From Mortierella sp. BCC40632 (taxonomy: Eukaryota; Mortierellomycota; Mortierellomycetes; Mortierellales; Mortierellaceae), in NCBI GenBank assembly GCA_011634665.1, contig WAEK01000017.1, forward strand, positions 983,501 through 1,047,500: DNA of 64,000 bases, written 5' to 3'. Positions 25,127 to 36,405 of the stretch are shown in pieces. The position numbers and the translations under genes are program-made. How positions within the stretch are numbered: position 1 is the stretch's first letter; every line of letters starts with the position of its first letter. Below the pieces are notes generated by a model that ran no database searches, was not told the origin of the DNA, and saw nothing but the letters and a program-made list of their open reading frames with translations.

Positions 25127-26936
25127 TAGTAGAGTAGTAGAGGTAGTAGGTGCAAGTGCAATGGGGGTGCCAGGACTGCGCGTCAGGTTTCAAGGTGGCT
25201 GTTCTGATGTGTCCTTTTGCAAGTCATGGCCAAGGCGATTCCCTCACGCAAGGCAGACCAGGAGGAGTCGAGGCTGCTGTTTATGGAGGGGGGAAAGTGA
25301 GGGGAGAAGGCAGTGCCAGCCGTTGTGATGACTGAGTTGTTGCAGGAACAAGGGTGTCGATGTGCAAAAGATAAAAAAAAAAAATTAAAAAAAAACAAGG
25401 TCGGCGGAGGAAAGGCCAAGGCGCGAAAGGTGTGAGAGAGACAAAAGGAAAGAAGGGAGTATGGCCTGGAGCAAGGAAAACTGGGGGTGCTATTCGGGGT
25501 CTGGTAAGACGATGACAACAGACAGACATCCATCCACAGGCAGGCAGCTGGGAACGGAGGGCAGGGCGGAAGAGATGAGAGAGAGAAAGGGATGCTACTT
25601 TTGCTGGGTATGTGGCATAAATACAGCAGTCTCTTTTGCGTGGGCCATCCCCAAGCGTGTCTCCCACGACTCTGGAGAAGCTGTAGGTGGGCTGGGGGGT
25701 GTGGGAGGTAGGAAGGAGATGGCGAGCGTGTTCTACAAACCGGCGAACAGGAAGGAAAAAAAGATTCCAATAACGATCTGTCCTCGCAGGCAGGAGCAGC
25801 ATCGGCCATCAGCCTCGTTTGACGTTGTTGGAATGCCATGCATGCGCGAGGAGTGGGGGATATGGAGGGGAGGGGAGGAAAGAGAGAGAGAGAGAGAGAG
25901 AGAGGGGAGAGGGGAGAGGGGAGAGGGAGAGCCAAAGGACAGCGCAGGCAAGGAGGAAGCATCGGAGGAGGCATGACATAAAAACGCATGGAAGCATCGG
26001 AGGAGGAAGAGTGTCGCCAGTCATCACGTTCCTTTCCACGGCCACCATGGGGCACCGGTAGGTCAACAACGGCACTCTTTTAGCCATAGTGAACTGGTGG
26101 TTCGATTGGTGAGCATCCACAGTTTTGGTTTTGCCCCGTGCAACCAAGGCATGGGTAGTCTGCTTTTCTTCGCCAAAAGTTCGTTGGCCCAGCTATCTAG
26201 AAAGAGTATTTGTCCAATGTGTACATCGGTCATCCTTTTTTTGACGCTCAAAGAAGGAACTCGGAGCATGGGTTGATTCTGGGTAGAGATTCAAGTCGTT
26301 AGGGGTTGCAAAAGACTCATCTGTGGCGTCGGATGAATGGTGATGTAGGTGGAGGTGGAGGAAAGGGGCGGAGAGAGGTGAGGTGGTTGATGTTCTATTA
26401 TAGGGGTGACCTATCAACAGAGCAAAAAGAGCACAGTATTCGATCCACTCTTGGACTAGGCAAACCATGTCCTCTTCTTGCAATCCTCCGATTTATGTCC
26501 ACACGACTGAATGGTATTATTGTCGGGGAGCGGTTTTAGGGGGAAGGGGGGAGGGGGTAATTCGAGTGAAATTGGCCATTGACCGAATTGGGCTGTGCGT
26601 TCTAGCGCTCGGACGTAGCAAGATATTCAACAAAGCTAGAAGGGTAGCGCGCTCTCCTCTATCACAGTTCTTCAATCACTCTTTCCATAGCGGCTGAAAG
26701 GTTTGGAAGGTGAAGCAGTAGGAACCTAGAAAGTGAGAATCCGCGTTGAGAAATGGAGTGTGTAGGCGGTAAAGGCGTCAATGTGGCGGTGTGTGCTGGT
26801 GTCTGAGGGAGAGAAAGGACTCTCTGTCTGAGCACAATACAAAGCTCGAGTCGAACCATTGAAGGGGCAAACGAATAAGATAGGCAGACAGACAAACCAA
26901 GTGGTAGCTATGATTCTATTATTATTGTAGACATGA
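24374..26936. other. Intergenic region, NOL4-like / WDR89-like
   Basis: 2.6 kb between two minus-strand genes. It has poly-T/poly-A runs (24444-24500), a CAG repeat grading into TAG (25091-25132), and GA repeats at 25881-25927. Short frames at 25461-25976 and 26193-26483 show no recognisable domain and are repeat-influenced. No gene is supported. Confidence 0.6.
25091..25132. repeat. CAG repeat passing into TAG repeat
   Basis: Seven CAG-type units (25091-25110) directly followed by seven TAG units, a point-mutated compound trinucleotide repeat in non-coding DNA. Confidence 0.95.
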
Positions 26937-28468
26937 CTAGTAAGGGCGAGTGCGGGTATTCTTTGCCTCTCCTGCCTATTCGATCATATAGTAAGGAGCG
27001 TCAAAAAAAAAAAAAAACTCATTTAGTCAAGATGCCTGTATGTCGCGGACCGTTTAACCACCAACTACACAGAAAGGACAATATCTTACCTTGGTATGCG
27101 ACGGAGAACCTTGTCTTAATGAACCAGGGTGCGGTAGAGGTTGGAGTGCACTCTGAATGTCAGTCGTCCACAGACAGAGGCGAGCATCCTCACCTCCCGA
27201 ATACAAAACCCCTCGCTTTGCATCCCAAGAAGTGCTTCGGACAATCTCACTGTGGCCTCCGCTCAAAACTTGACAGAGCTGTAGTGAGTCCACTTTGACG
27301 TGCAAGATATTGATGTTGCCTCTATTTAAGCGGATGTGAAAAAAGAACACGATCGTGAGTACAGGACGGTTCATCAGTGCAAGCTCACCTGATAGGACCA
27401 GCGATATAAGTCATATTTTTGTGTGATATTTGCTCGACAATTGGACAACAAAGCCTTACTCGTTAGAGCCAGAGAGTAGATAGAGTCGTCCTGAATCGGC
27501 GTCGTACTGACAATCAATGCCATAGTCTAATGTAAGTCCTAAGGAGGGATTGCTGACTCCACGAATGTCTCCAAAATGGTGGATCGCATCAGCGTCGTCA
27601 CTGTTCCAGAGCGAAAGGGTCTCCATATGACTGAGGCAGTAGATGTATTCCGAATTGGGTCCAAAGTAGCCGACCTTGTTGACACTTGCACCAGTGTTTG
27701 ACACCACCAACAGTCCTTCGTCCTCATCCATGTCTGTCAGGTCGAACTGACAGATGAGTCCGTCAACAGAGGCAGTCATGAGTCGGGCAGCGTTTGTTGG
27801 GTGGAAGCGGACGTTGGTAATGTCATCGCTGTGAGACTCTGAGTAGGTCTTGACAACGGTCGAGGTGTTGCTCCGTGCATCGAAAAAGTGGATGTTGGCA
27901 TCATAATCGATCAGTTCTGTTCCTGCAGCGAGCACGTGCTCAGTTACGTTAAGATCAAAGGCGAGCAGCGGGTCCTTGGCTGGGGCTGATCAGAGAGAGG
28001 GATAGAGAAGCATTCGAGAGAGACATGGTAAGAAAGATTGCGCGCTTTTTGTGTTTATCTAAACAGGATGCAGAGCCCCTGAGACTGCCTGTTTTTTTTT
28101 TTTTTTTTTTTTACACAGGTGAGCACTCAACTTGTAAAGACTTGCACAGGTCCTCCTGCTGTCCGGAGATCCCATGCGGCGACTGAGCCATCTTTGGACG
28201 ACGACATGATAATATTGTCATTATGAGCCTTGATTTGTGTGATGGAATCCTTATGGAATTTGAGATTATCCTTGATGGCGATCGAGGTTGGGTTGTAGAG
28301 CTTGATCTCATGGCTCGAGGCCGAGACGATCAGATTCGAACTCGTGGCTGTGAGGTCAAAAATGTACACGTCGCCATGCGAAAATGCCGAAGACTGTTTC
28401 AGAGCAAATGGTGGGACCAGCCGAGGCTCGATTGTGATGGGTATTGTTGGGGGTAGACCGTCGTTCAT
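26937..28468 (-). CDS. WD40 repeat protein, WDR89 type
   Basis: Single beta-propeller protein of the WDR89 family; the function of the family is poorly known. Exons: 28468-28132, 27985-27460, 27321-27090 and 26975-26937; 377 residues, close to human WDR89. WD blocks include DGSVAAWDLRT, ARLMTASVDGLICQFDL, SEYIYCLSHMETLSLW and the family-typical GGHSEIVRSTSWDAK with SGGEDARLCLW. The last exon has 13 codons ending in RTRPY-stop, which matches the basic PY-type tail of the family. The first donor is the weak GTTGAG; the other introns are regular GT-AG (146, 138 and 114 bp). Divergent from the AFF-like gene with about 1.8 kb between the starts. Confidence 0.88.
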
Positions 28469-29984
28469 GATGCACAGTTGAGGAGATGCGAGGAGAGAGA
28501 GAGTGAGAGTGAGAAAGAGAATCCACGCCGCTTCTTCTCAGGTTTTGTCCACCCAAAATAGGGTTGCCAAAGAAAAAAAAAGAAAGAAAGAAAGAAAAAA
28601 AGCAGTCCTCCCCACTTACTCTCTCTCTCACTCTCTCACTCTCTCTCTCTCTTCTTTCTCTCTCTCTCTTGTCTGGACCATCGTCATTTAAATGATCAGT
28701 GTTGACCTATCGTCGTCATTTCGAGAAAGCACAGCTGGAATAGGAAGTGGTCATCTGGAGCACCAGTCACCCTCTTGAGCAGGAATGGGCGCCGTGCAGG
28801 TCAGGCAGAGACTGGCTCGCATGAGACAAACATGCAATTAGATATATATTTTTCTCTATCCTTCTCTATTTGAACGCCCATCGTTGAAGGGCCTTTGCAC
28901 GCCCACGAGAGAGAAAAAGAGTGATACAGACTGACGGGCAGCCACGGTCTTGCCTCTTTCTCTCTCTCTCTCCCTTTTTAGCCCTTTCTCTCATTCTCTC
29001 TTTCGCTCTCTTTCTCTTTCTCTCTCTCTCTCTCTTCTCTTTCTCTCCCTCTCCCACTAGCCTCATTGCCTTCAACAAGCTGTTGACCATCGGCAACACA
29101 GCTCTCTTTTCTCTACGGGTCACCATTCCTCCCCCCCGTCTCTCCATTCATTTGCACTTTTTTTTTTTTTTTTTTTTTTTGTCCATCGCCACTGACTCCG
29201 TGTGTGAGCACCTTCGGAGACCGATCATTCTATCCCAACATACGATCTGCATTCGCGTCCACACTCCTTTCTTCTCTCCCTACCATACATTAATCGCCGC
29301 CTATTTCGACACGAGACTCCATTCCTGGATCCTCAAGAGAGAGAGAGAAAGAGGGATCAGTCGGCTGGAGTCACTTGCACAAGCACCGTGAACCATTTGA
29401 CCGACATTTCATTTTTTTTATTTCTCGGACCCAGTTGAGACTCATTGCATCGCCAACCCAGACACGAGCTGGACCCATTTAGCCCAGAAACCAAAGGACC
29501 TTTCTTTGCCTGGAGAGACATAGAAGGACTAGGTGGACCATTTGTAGTGGACCCGTGTGGTGACGAGCGGACACTTGACAGGACACAGTGGTCAGAGTGC
29601 TCAAACACCCTGAACACACACGCACAAATACACATACACACGCACACACACACACACACACACACAACACATTCAAAGGGAGAGAGAGAGGAAGAGAGAA
29701 GCGAGAGAGTGAGCCCTCCTTCTCTATTCTCTTTTTGAATTTTTTCATTTTGGTATTTTTGCTCCCCACGGTCGAGCCTTCTTCTCCGGCTGCACAGAAA
29801 AACCAACTGTGATTGCTTTAACCTTGATCTGGACAGACAGACAGACACGCTCTTCGCTCAAGGAGAAAAAAAATCCAAACTCCAGCCCAGAGAGTAGTCG
29901 TCTCTGCAGATACACACGCATTTGTACACAGACAGAGAACAGGAGCTAGATATAGAAAACAAGAAACAGGAACAGTATTTCCTT

Positions 29985-30053
<69 letters not shown>

Positions 30054-30234
30054 CCCTTCCCCTCCCTCACCTTTCTCTCTTGGCTCCTTTTGCTTTGCTG
30101 GAAAAAAAAAAAAAACCACGGTTAGGGAGTGCAGTGAGCGTTCATGGACGACTGCCCCGCATCGTCATCCATTCCTCGCCAAAGCTAATCCTCTGCACCG
30201 TTGTCGACCCAAGCGTCGGCTGTGCCTGACAGGA
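28469..30234. other. Divergent intergenic region, WDR89-like / AFF-like
   Basis: 1.8 kb with CT repeats on the plus strand (28619-28670, 28960-29050, 29989-30051), a 22-T run at 29159-29180, and a CA repeat at 29630-29667. The CT tract ending at 30051 lies 184 bp before the AFF-like start codon. No gene is visible. Confidence 0.65.
29989..30051. repeat. (TC)31 microsatellite
   Basis: Uninterrupted CT dinucleotides in the sense strand of the AFF-like gene leader. Confidence 0.97.
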
Positions 30235-31140
30235 ATGCCACACACACATCCTCTGGACGCGACCAAACCGCAGTGTAAAGAGAGCAACAACTTTGGGAAT
30301 CCTCGCCCCATCGATTGCACCGCTCTGCCCAGTCCATCGTTCTCGAGTCCAGGACAGGGCTCGCAACTCGTAGTGAACACCACGATCCATTCACCTCCTC
30401 TTTTTTCACGGGCACCTGGCCACCAAACCCCACATACTCCCTTACCAATGCAACAAAATCCTTCCGCCTCCATGCAGTCTGGACTGCCGTCAACAAGCGA
30501 TGATCTCGACCAAAAGATGAAGGAATTCCGCCGGCATTGGACATCGGATGGCACTGTGAGTGCAGCTCCAGATATTCTTCTCAGCTGTGTCGAGTACCTC
30601 ACTTTCTTGCCCAGACCATGGGGATATAAGGAAAGACCCACAGTGCATGACCGGACTCATGGAACAGAAGGAAGGACGCCTGTCCATGTGGTCCCGAACA
30701 GTGGCTACAGTCAGCCCAACAGCAATAACAACAGTGGTAGCAGTGGAAACCACCGAACACAGGATTGGGCCATTCCGCCGACTCCGCCAACACGATCGGG
30801 ATGGGCAGCAGGGATGTACCACGGATATGTGCCGAGGTAAGAGAAATGAAGGCAGTTTTTTTTTTTTTTTTTTTTTGGAGAGAGAGAGAGAGAGAGAGAG
30901 AGATGCTTAGCAGAACCGAAAAGAGAAAGCCCCCACTCCTCTTTCTCTCTCCTTCTTCCTCCCTCTCCCCCTCCTCACGCACAAAAGGGTCTCTTTAGCT
31001 TGTCTATCCGACGGAGACGAAGGATGGTGTGGTAAAAAGAGGGAGGGGTAGGGGAAGGTGGTTCACTTCCACACGACACGAGAGAGATTTGCTATGTCAT
31101 ATCCTTTATGAGAGATGGGAGGAGAAAGGGGAAGAGGTGT

Positions 31141-31206
<66 letters not shown>

Positions 31207-34200
31207 TTGGGTGGAATGAAAGAAAACGAGATGAAAGAGAGCATGGTCAGACAGACTCCCCACAGCCCACCCAGGCAGTATAGAGCAGCAAGGGTTAGGA
31301 GCATTCCTTGGACTCTTGAGCATGGCAACAACAAACAACAGATACCGCACAGTGACAGAGACCATGTTAACGGAAATTTTTTACTAACGAAGAGAGGAAC
31401 AGTCTGCATATTAATATACTTTCTCTTTCTTTTTTCTTTTTCTTCATTCTTACCTCCTTCGCTTCTCCCGTTCCCCTGGGATGCCATTGGTAAATGACAT
31501 CAAGGAGCGGGTCAAAGGCCATAGGAGGTTCAAGACTCCTTAGCCTGTATGGCTGCTCTCTGGTAAGCTATGCTCCCCCACCCTTCCCCTTCTACTTCGG
31601 ATAAGCTTGGACCCATTAAGAATGTCTGAAATCACTTGGAAAGCATTCTATTCTTAACCTATTGAAATTTATGGGAAAACATAATAAAATAATAACAATA
31701 ATAACAACAACAACAAAAAATAAAAAAAAAAAAAAAAAGTCAGGGACATTGTCTCCATTAGAAGAGCTCTACGACAATATGGAGGTAAGAACTGTTCAAC
31801 TCTCTATCGAAACATCACAAGTCAAGACACCCTTAGACATTTTACTAACTGTCCTTCCTTCAAATGCCTTCCTGACCTCTCTACAAATAGTTGATTCGAA
31901 AACTCCCAGCCGTTACAAGTCCAACCGTTCCAGAATGGCCAACAGCCCCAAGACCGCCTCGACCCGTCACAGGTGGAAAGCAGCCAGGCAAGGTGCCCGA
32001 GGTCCCCCCAAATCTCGTGACCACTAGTGACGACGAAGAGCACGACGACCACGCCAATGGTAACCATGATGTTGACTATGAAATGAGCAGCACCCACTCG
32101 AGAAAAAACAGCGGGTCCGAGTCGGAAATGTCGGAAACCGTACACCATTCTCGTGCCATCGCCAGCGATAGAGAAACGGACAGTAGGTCAAAGAAAAGCA
32201 TCAGGTAAAGATAAAAATTACGTATCAAAGTCCTTTCCATGCCTTTTTCTTTCTTTCTTGCCTGGGCATGTAAGCGTATTGACAGCGAAAAATAAACCAA
32301 CCGAATGATTTATCCTAAAATAACTCTAGTAGGAAAAGGCTATCCAAGAATACAGATTCACGAGTAGAGCGACAAGAAGGCAAAGGACAAGAAGACTCCT
32401 CTGAGCCAGGAGAATTTTGTAGTGTGCTTTCATCCAAAGAGATTCGAAAGTTGCCTCGCCACCTTAATGGGATGACCCTCTCTAAAGCGCCAGTGGTTGT
32501 CAAAATCAAGCTCCCTTCTTTGGCACCATCGGTTAGGATTAAAAGCGAAGAAAAGTCAATGACGATAAAAAGCTCACCAAAAGATCGAGAACTTCTCTCA
32601 AGTGACAGCTTTGGCAAAGACTCGCTCTTCACGGACAACAGAAAAGGACCAAGCATGGCAGGAAAATCACTTGGCAAGAAACAGCGCGACATGTCACCAG
32701 AAGCAAATATGAGTGACGCTAGCATGAGGCGACGAACAGAAAAGAAGCGGCACCGTATTCGATCCAGCGATGACTCTGATTCCGATACAACGACTCCTGT
32801 AGACTCGAAGCGATCTCTAGCAGGATCTAAGCTGGGCCGATCCAGCGGCACTCGCAATGGACTGTTGCGACGCTCACGGCATGGCTCGATCTCGCATGCT
32901 CAATCAACATCAGCAAGTGGATCAAGTGGATCGGACTCTGGCAGTGAAATGGATCACAAAGATGAAGCGAGGTCAGAAAAGAGATCACGAGTCAAAGAGA
33001 AAGCAACGGCAGCATCGCTGTCACCATTGCCTCATGGAAAGGACCATCGTGGAAGACCATCTATATCAGTTTCCGATCATACCATGAGTACTGGTGATCA
33101 ACGGCCATCCAAGAATGCAGCACCATCACGATCTTCGAATGGACAGCCAGGTGCAGCTCTTGAACATTTGGAGCGCAGGAGACGATCCATTTCAAGCGAT
33201 ACTTACATGGATCACAAAGCAAAGCGGAGGCATCTCGATGCAGGGTCGAGCCATGATACAAAGGAAGGCTCTACAAAGAGCACACAGCTATCTCTAGGAG
33301 GAACATCCAAGGACCGGAGTGGACGCCGCTCGTCTTTAATCACAGACGACGGACCTCGGAATCGACAGGATGAGAATAGCAATAAGGGGCGACAGGACAA
33401 AGCAAAGATTACTGGCCATGCTCTACGAAACGCAACTTCTCGGTCGAGGTCCCGATCTCCTCGGTCTCGAACTCACTCCAGATCCAAATCTCCTAGAAAA
33501 TTGGAGAGTCGTCCTGAATCGAGAACACGAGAGCGTCGAGATCAAGGCGAGGTCAAGGACTGGAAAAAACAGGGACAATCCACTTCTACACGAGAAGATG
33601 CACATCGTGACCGCAGTAGTACCAGCCGATCTAGTAAACATGGAGAGAAAGGTCGTGAAAGGAGTAGGGACCGAGATCGAGACCGGGATCGAGACCGAGA
33701 CCGAGACCGAGACCGCGATCGAGACCGTGCTGGAAGCTATCGCGATCACGAGCCAAGCCGAGATCGGGATCGAGATCGAGACCGGGGCCGAGACCGGGAT
33801 CGAGATAGGGATAGGGATAGGGAAAGGGATCGAGACAGAGAGAGGGAAAGATCTAGAGTCAAGTCCCGTTCTCGCTCTCACTCGCGAAGCACTCGTAAAC
33901 GAGAGGGCGATAGCAAGAGTCAACATTCGCAGGACAGCGGCCGAGGACCAACATCGGGACATGTTTCTGGACGACGACCTTCTCAGTCTGCCGGAAGGTC
34001 AACGGCTACCTCCAACACTTCAATGGAGGCAACTTCTACTAACAATGACTCTTCAGCAAAAACTGCAACAGAAGTAGAGACGGGTCATCAGGGAGCAGCC
34101 ACGAAGACACCCATGGAGGACTATCATCGAAAGCGATTGAGCGTGACAGGAACACCGGGTCCAGGGTCTGAAAAAGTGGATGTGTTCAAGAAAGGAGACA

Positions 34201-35435
34201 CATCATCAGCCTTTTCGTCAACAGGAAAGACCAGTTTGCCTTCGATGGAGGCGGGACCTTCAAGCACTATGAGCAAACAAGCGAACACTGACACAAAGAT
34301 TGATTTCCAACAAGAGTCTGAAAAGTATGTACAGTTGGTTATTCATGATGGTTTGCCTGCAACGACGAATGAGGGTAGGGGGGTGGGGGGTGGGGGTGGG
34401 GGAAGCTCTTACCAGGGAATCTAACGGTTTAATCACGTACTACTATTTTGGTATCTTATTAGGCATCTCTCGGCAGCTGTTCATCTAAAGAGAAAAGCGG
34501 ATGAAACGATGGGAGTTCACAAGAACCCACGTTTGAGTGCGATTTTGTATTTTTTGAGTGCGATTTCGTTTATGACGGCCTATCAATTCAAGGACCGACA
34601 TCTTGGACAAGTCTATGGTCATCGAAGGGAGATTGCAGAGCACGAGTCGATGAATACCTGGGACACGATGCGACAATTTACAACTGCCTTGACAAATCAG
34701 TGTCGTTCTAATCGGCTTCATGGACTGGATGGGCTTAGGTACTTGACTTTTCTTTTTCTTTTTCTTTTTTAAGGGAAAGAGAAAGCACTCTGACAGTAAT
34801 CTTTTTTTTTTTTTTTTTTATACATATGAAACAGTGCTATGTTAGAGATGCTCGTCTATTACAAATGTCACAACTACAACGCACGTCGACTCCGACAGGA
34901 GCTCAAGAGCAACAAAGAGTTTTCGACGGCCAAGCAAAGGTCGGACTCTTCGACTCTTGGACCTGATGAAACATCTACGGCGACAGTTGTCATTTCCAAG
35001 GAATTGGCGGCACGGTTGATGCAACATACAGAGGATTGGACACAGATGCAAAGACGAGTAGAAGAGTCTAATCAGTGGCTCACACCAACGATTGCTAGAC
35101 AGTCATTCCCCGAGACGTTCAAGAAATGGTGTTTCCATCCTACGCCACCGGTCAATGTTGGCAATACAAAAGAGACAACGGATCCAATCGTACCGATCGT
35201 TGGAGATATGGCAATGGCCATGCATTCTGAAGAGTCTATGATGACGACGACGAAGACGACGACAGATGGACAGGACGGAGATAAAAAGATGAGTTCACGT
35301 GTGGTTCGATGGCCTCTTGGGACGTATATGCGACTTCAGGATCTGATTGAGTTTGTCAAGCAAGCACTCCAAGAGTATCAGAAACGGAATGGACTTGAGT
35401 TTGACATGTCGACCTTGCCAACATTCAAGTCTTGA
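30235..35435 (+). CDS. AF4/FMR2 (AFF)-like scaffold protein, putative
   Basis: Six exons: 30235-30836, 31744-31784 (41 bases), 31910-32204, 32330-34324, 34463-34738 and 34835-35435; phases close to 1,269 residues. Most of the protein is disordered, with Ser-rich, Lys/Arg-rich and, around residues 755-825, Arg-Asp/Arg-Glu dipeptide repeats. Exons 5-6 (residues ~975-1269) hold a helical domain that starts ESEKHLSAAVHLKRKADETM, then LSAILYFLSAISFMTAY, LEMLVYYKCHNYNARRL and a final LQDLIEFVKQALQEY. This order matches the C-terminal homology domain of animal AFF proteins (YL-EAK-LKHKAD, the helix with a single-chain dimer surface, and a closing helix). AFF proteins scaffold P-TEFb and ELL in the super elongation complex, so a nuclear elongation role is inferred. 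The first intron (907 bp) contains a GA repeat. The start ATG is not firmly fixed; a downstream Met lies near residue 72. Confidence 0.72.
31147..31203. repeat. (GA)28 microsatellite in intron 1 of the AFF-like gene
   Basis: Perfect GA dinucleotides inside the 907-bp first intron. Confidence 0.97.
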
Positions 35436-35531
35436 GAAAGAAAGGATAGGAAGGAGAGAAGGAAGGAAGGAAGAAGAAAATGGAGGGAGAAGGAGAGGGG
35501 GGAAGGAAAGTGCCTTGATGAATGTAGTCAA

Positions 35532-35537
35532 AATAAA
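35532..35537 (+). terminator. Polyadenylation signal AATAAA of the AFF-like gene
   Basis: AATAAA 97 bases after the stop codon, followed by a TTGTTTTTC-type T-rich element at 35571. Confidence 0.5.
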
Positions 35538-35601
35538 AGTGCATTGGGACGAGTGACCCATCCTCAACTCTTGTTTTTCAGGTCTGCCCTACATACAACA
35601 T

Positions 35602-35603
<2 letters not shown>

Positions 35604-35664
<61 letters not shown>
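35604..35664. repeat. (CT)30 microsatellite
   Basis: Perfect CT dinucleotides 170 bp after the AFF-like stop codon. Confidence 0.97.
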
Positions 35665-35670
<6 letters not shown>

Positions 35671-35988
35671 GAGAGAACCCTCATTTTTTTTCTCGATCAA
35701 CGATTGCTCTTGTTGATGCAAGGGAAACAAGTGTTGTGTCGTCTTTCTCTGTCTTCTTGGATCGGATTTTTTTTTCTTTTTCTTCCTGGGACCAATGTTG
35801 CTACGACGTCTTATTAGACGCATCCTTATTGGTTGTTTGCACATTTCTCTTTTTGCTTATTCTCTCCGATAGTCTAGAGAGAGAGAGAGAGAGAGAGGAT
35901 TGTTCATTGAGCGGGGGAAATGGAGATGGTCTGATAGCATAACTCTACGTTCCACAATCTTGGGAAGTTCGATTGTGGTTGTTCTGGA

Positions 35989-35991
<3 letters not shown>

Positions 35992-36047
<56 letters not shown>
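35992..36047. repeat. (CT)28 microsatellite
   Basis: Second perfect CT tract in the same spacer. Confidence 0.97.
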
Positions 36048-36050
<3 letters not shown>

Positions 36051-36371
36051 GTAAACAGCCACGGACCTGAATGAGAGAGAGACATCACTTTTTATGAAAA
36101 AATAAAAAGAGCCCTTGTCGAAGGAAAATAACACACACACACAAACCATTAATCTTTTTGTTCCGATGATGGTGATAATGATGAGAAAAGAGGAGAGAGC
36201 TGCTGTGACAAAAGAAATAAATTCTCCTCTCCTTCTCTTACCCGGATCTGACAGGAGACAAACAATGAGAGACTTACTGGATTGCTGCGTTTGAGGGGGA
36301 GGGAGGGAGGGAAGGAGGTGATAAGTGGGTAGATCCTCTTTCATCTTATCAAATGAATCCATGTACCTTGA

Positions 36372-36405
<34 letters not shown>

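Noticed and set aside
26080..26270. GGTTCGATT motif suggesting a tRNA
   Set aside because: No cloverleaf can be folded around it.
33423..33962. 540-base antisense frame with VSVSISVPTP-type sequence
   Set aside because: Reverse reading of the same hexamer repeat; no start context or homology.
33370..34077. 707-base open frame rich in ETETET/IGIEIGIG overlapping the AFF-like exon 4
   Set aside because: It is the shifted reading of the RD hexamer repeat; codon content and splice phase support the RD frame, and no domain is visible.
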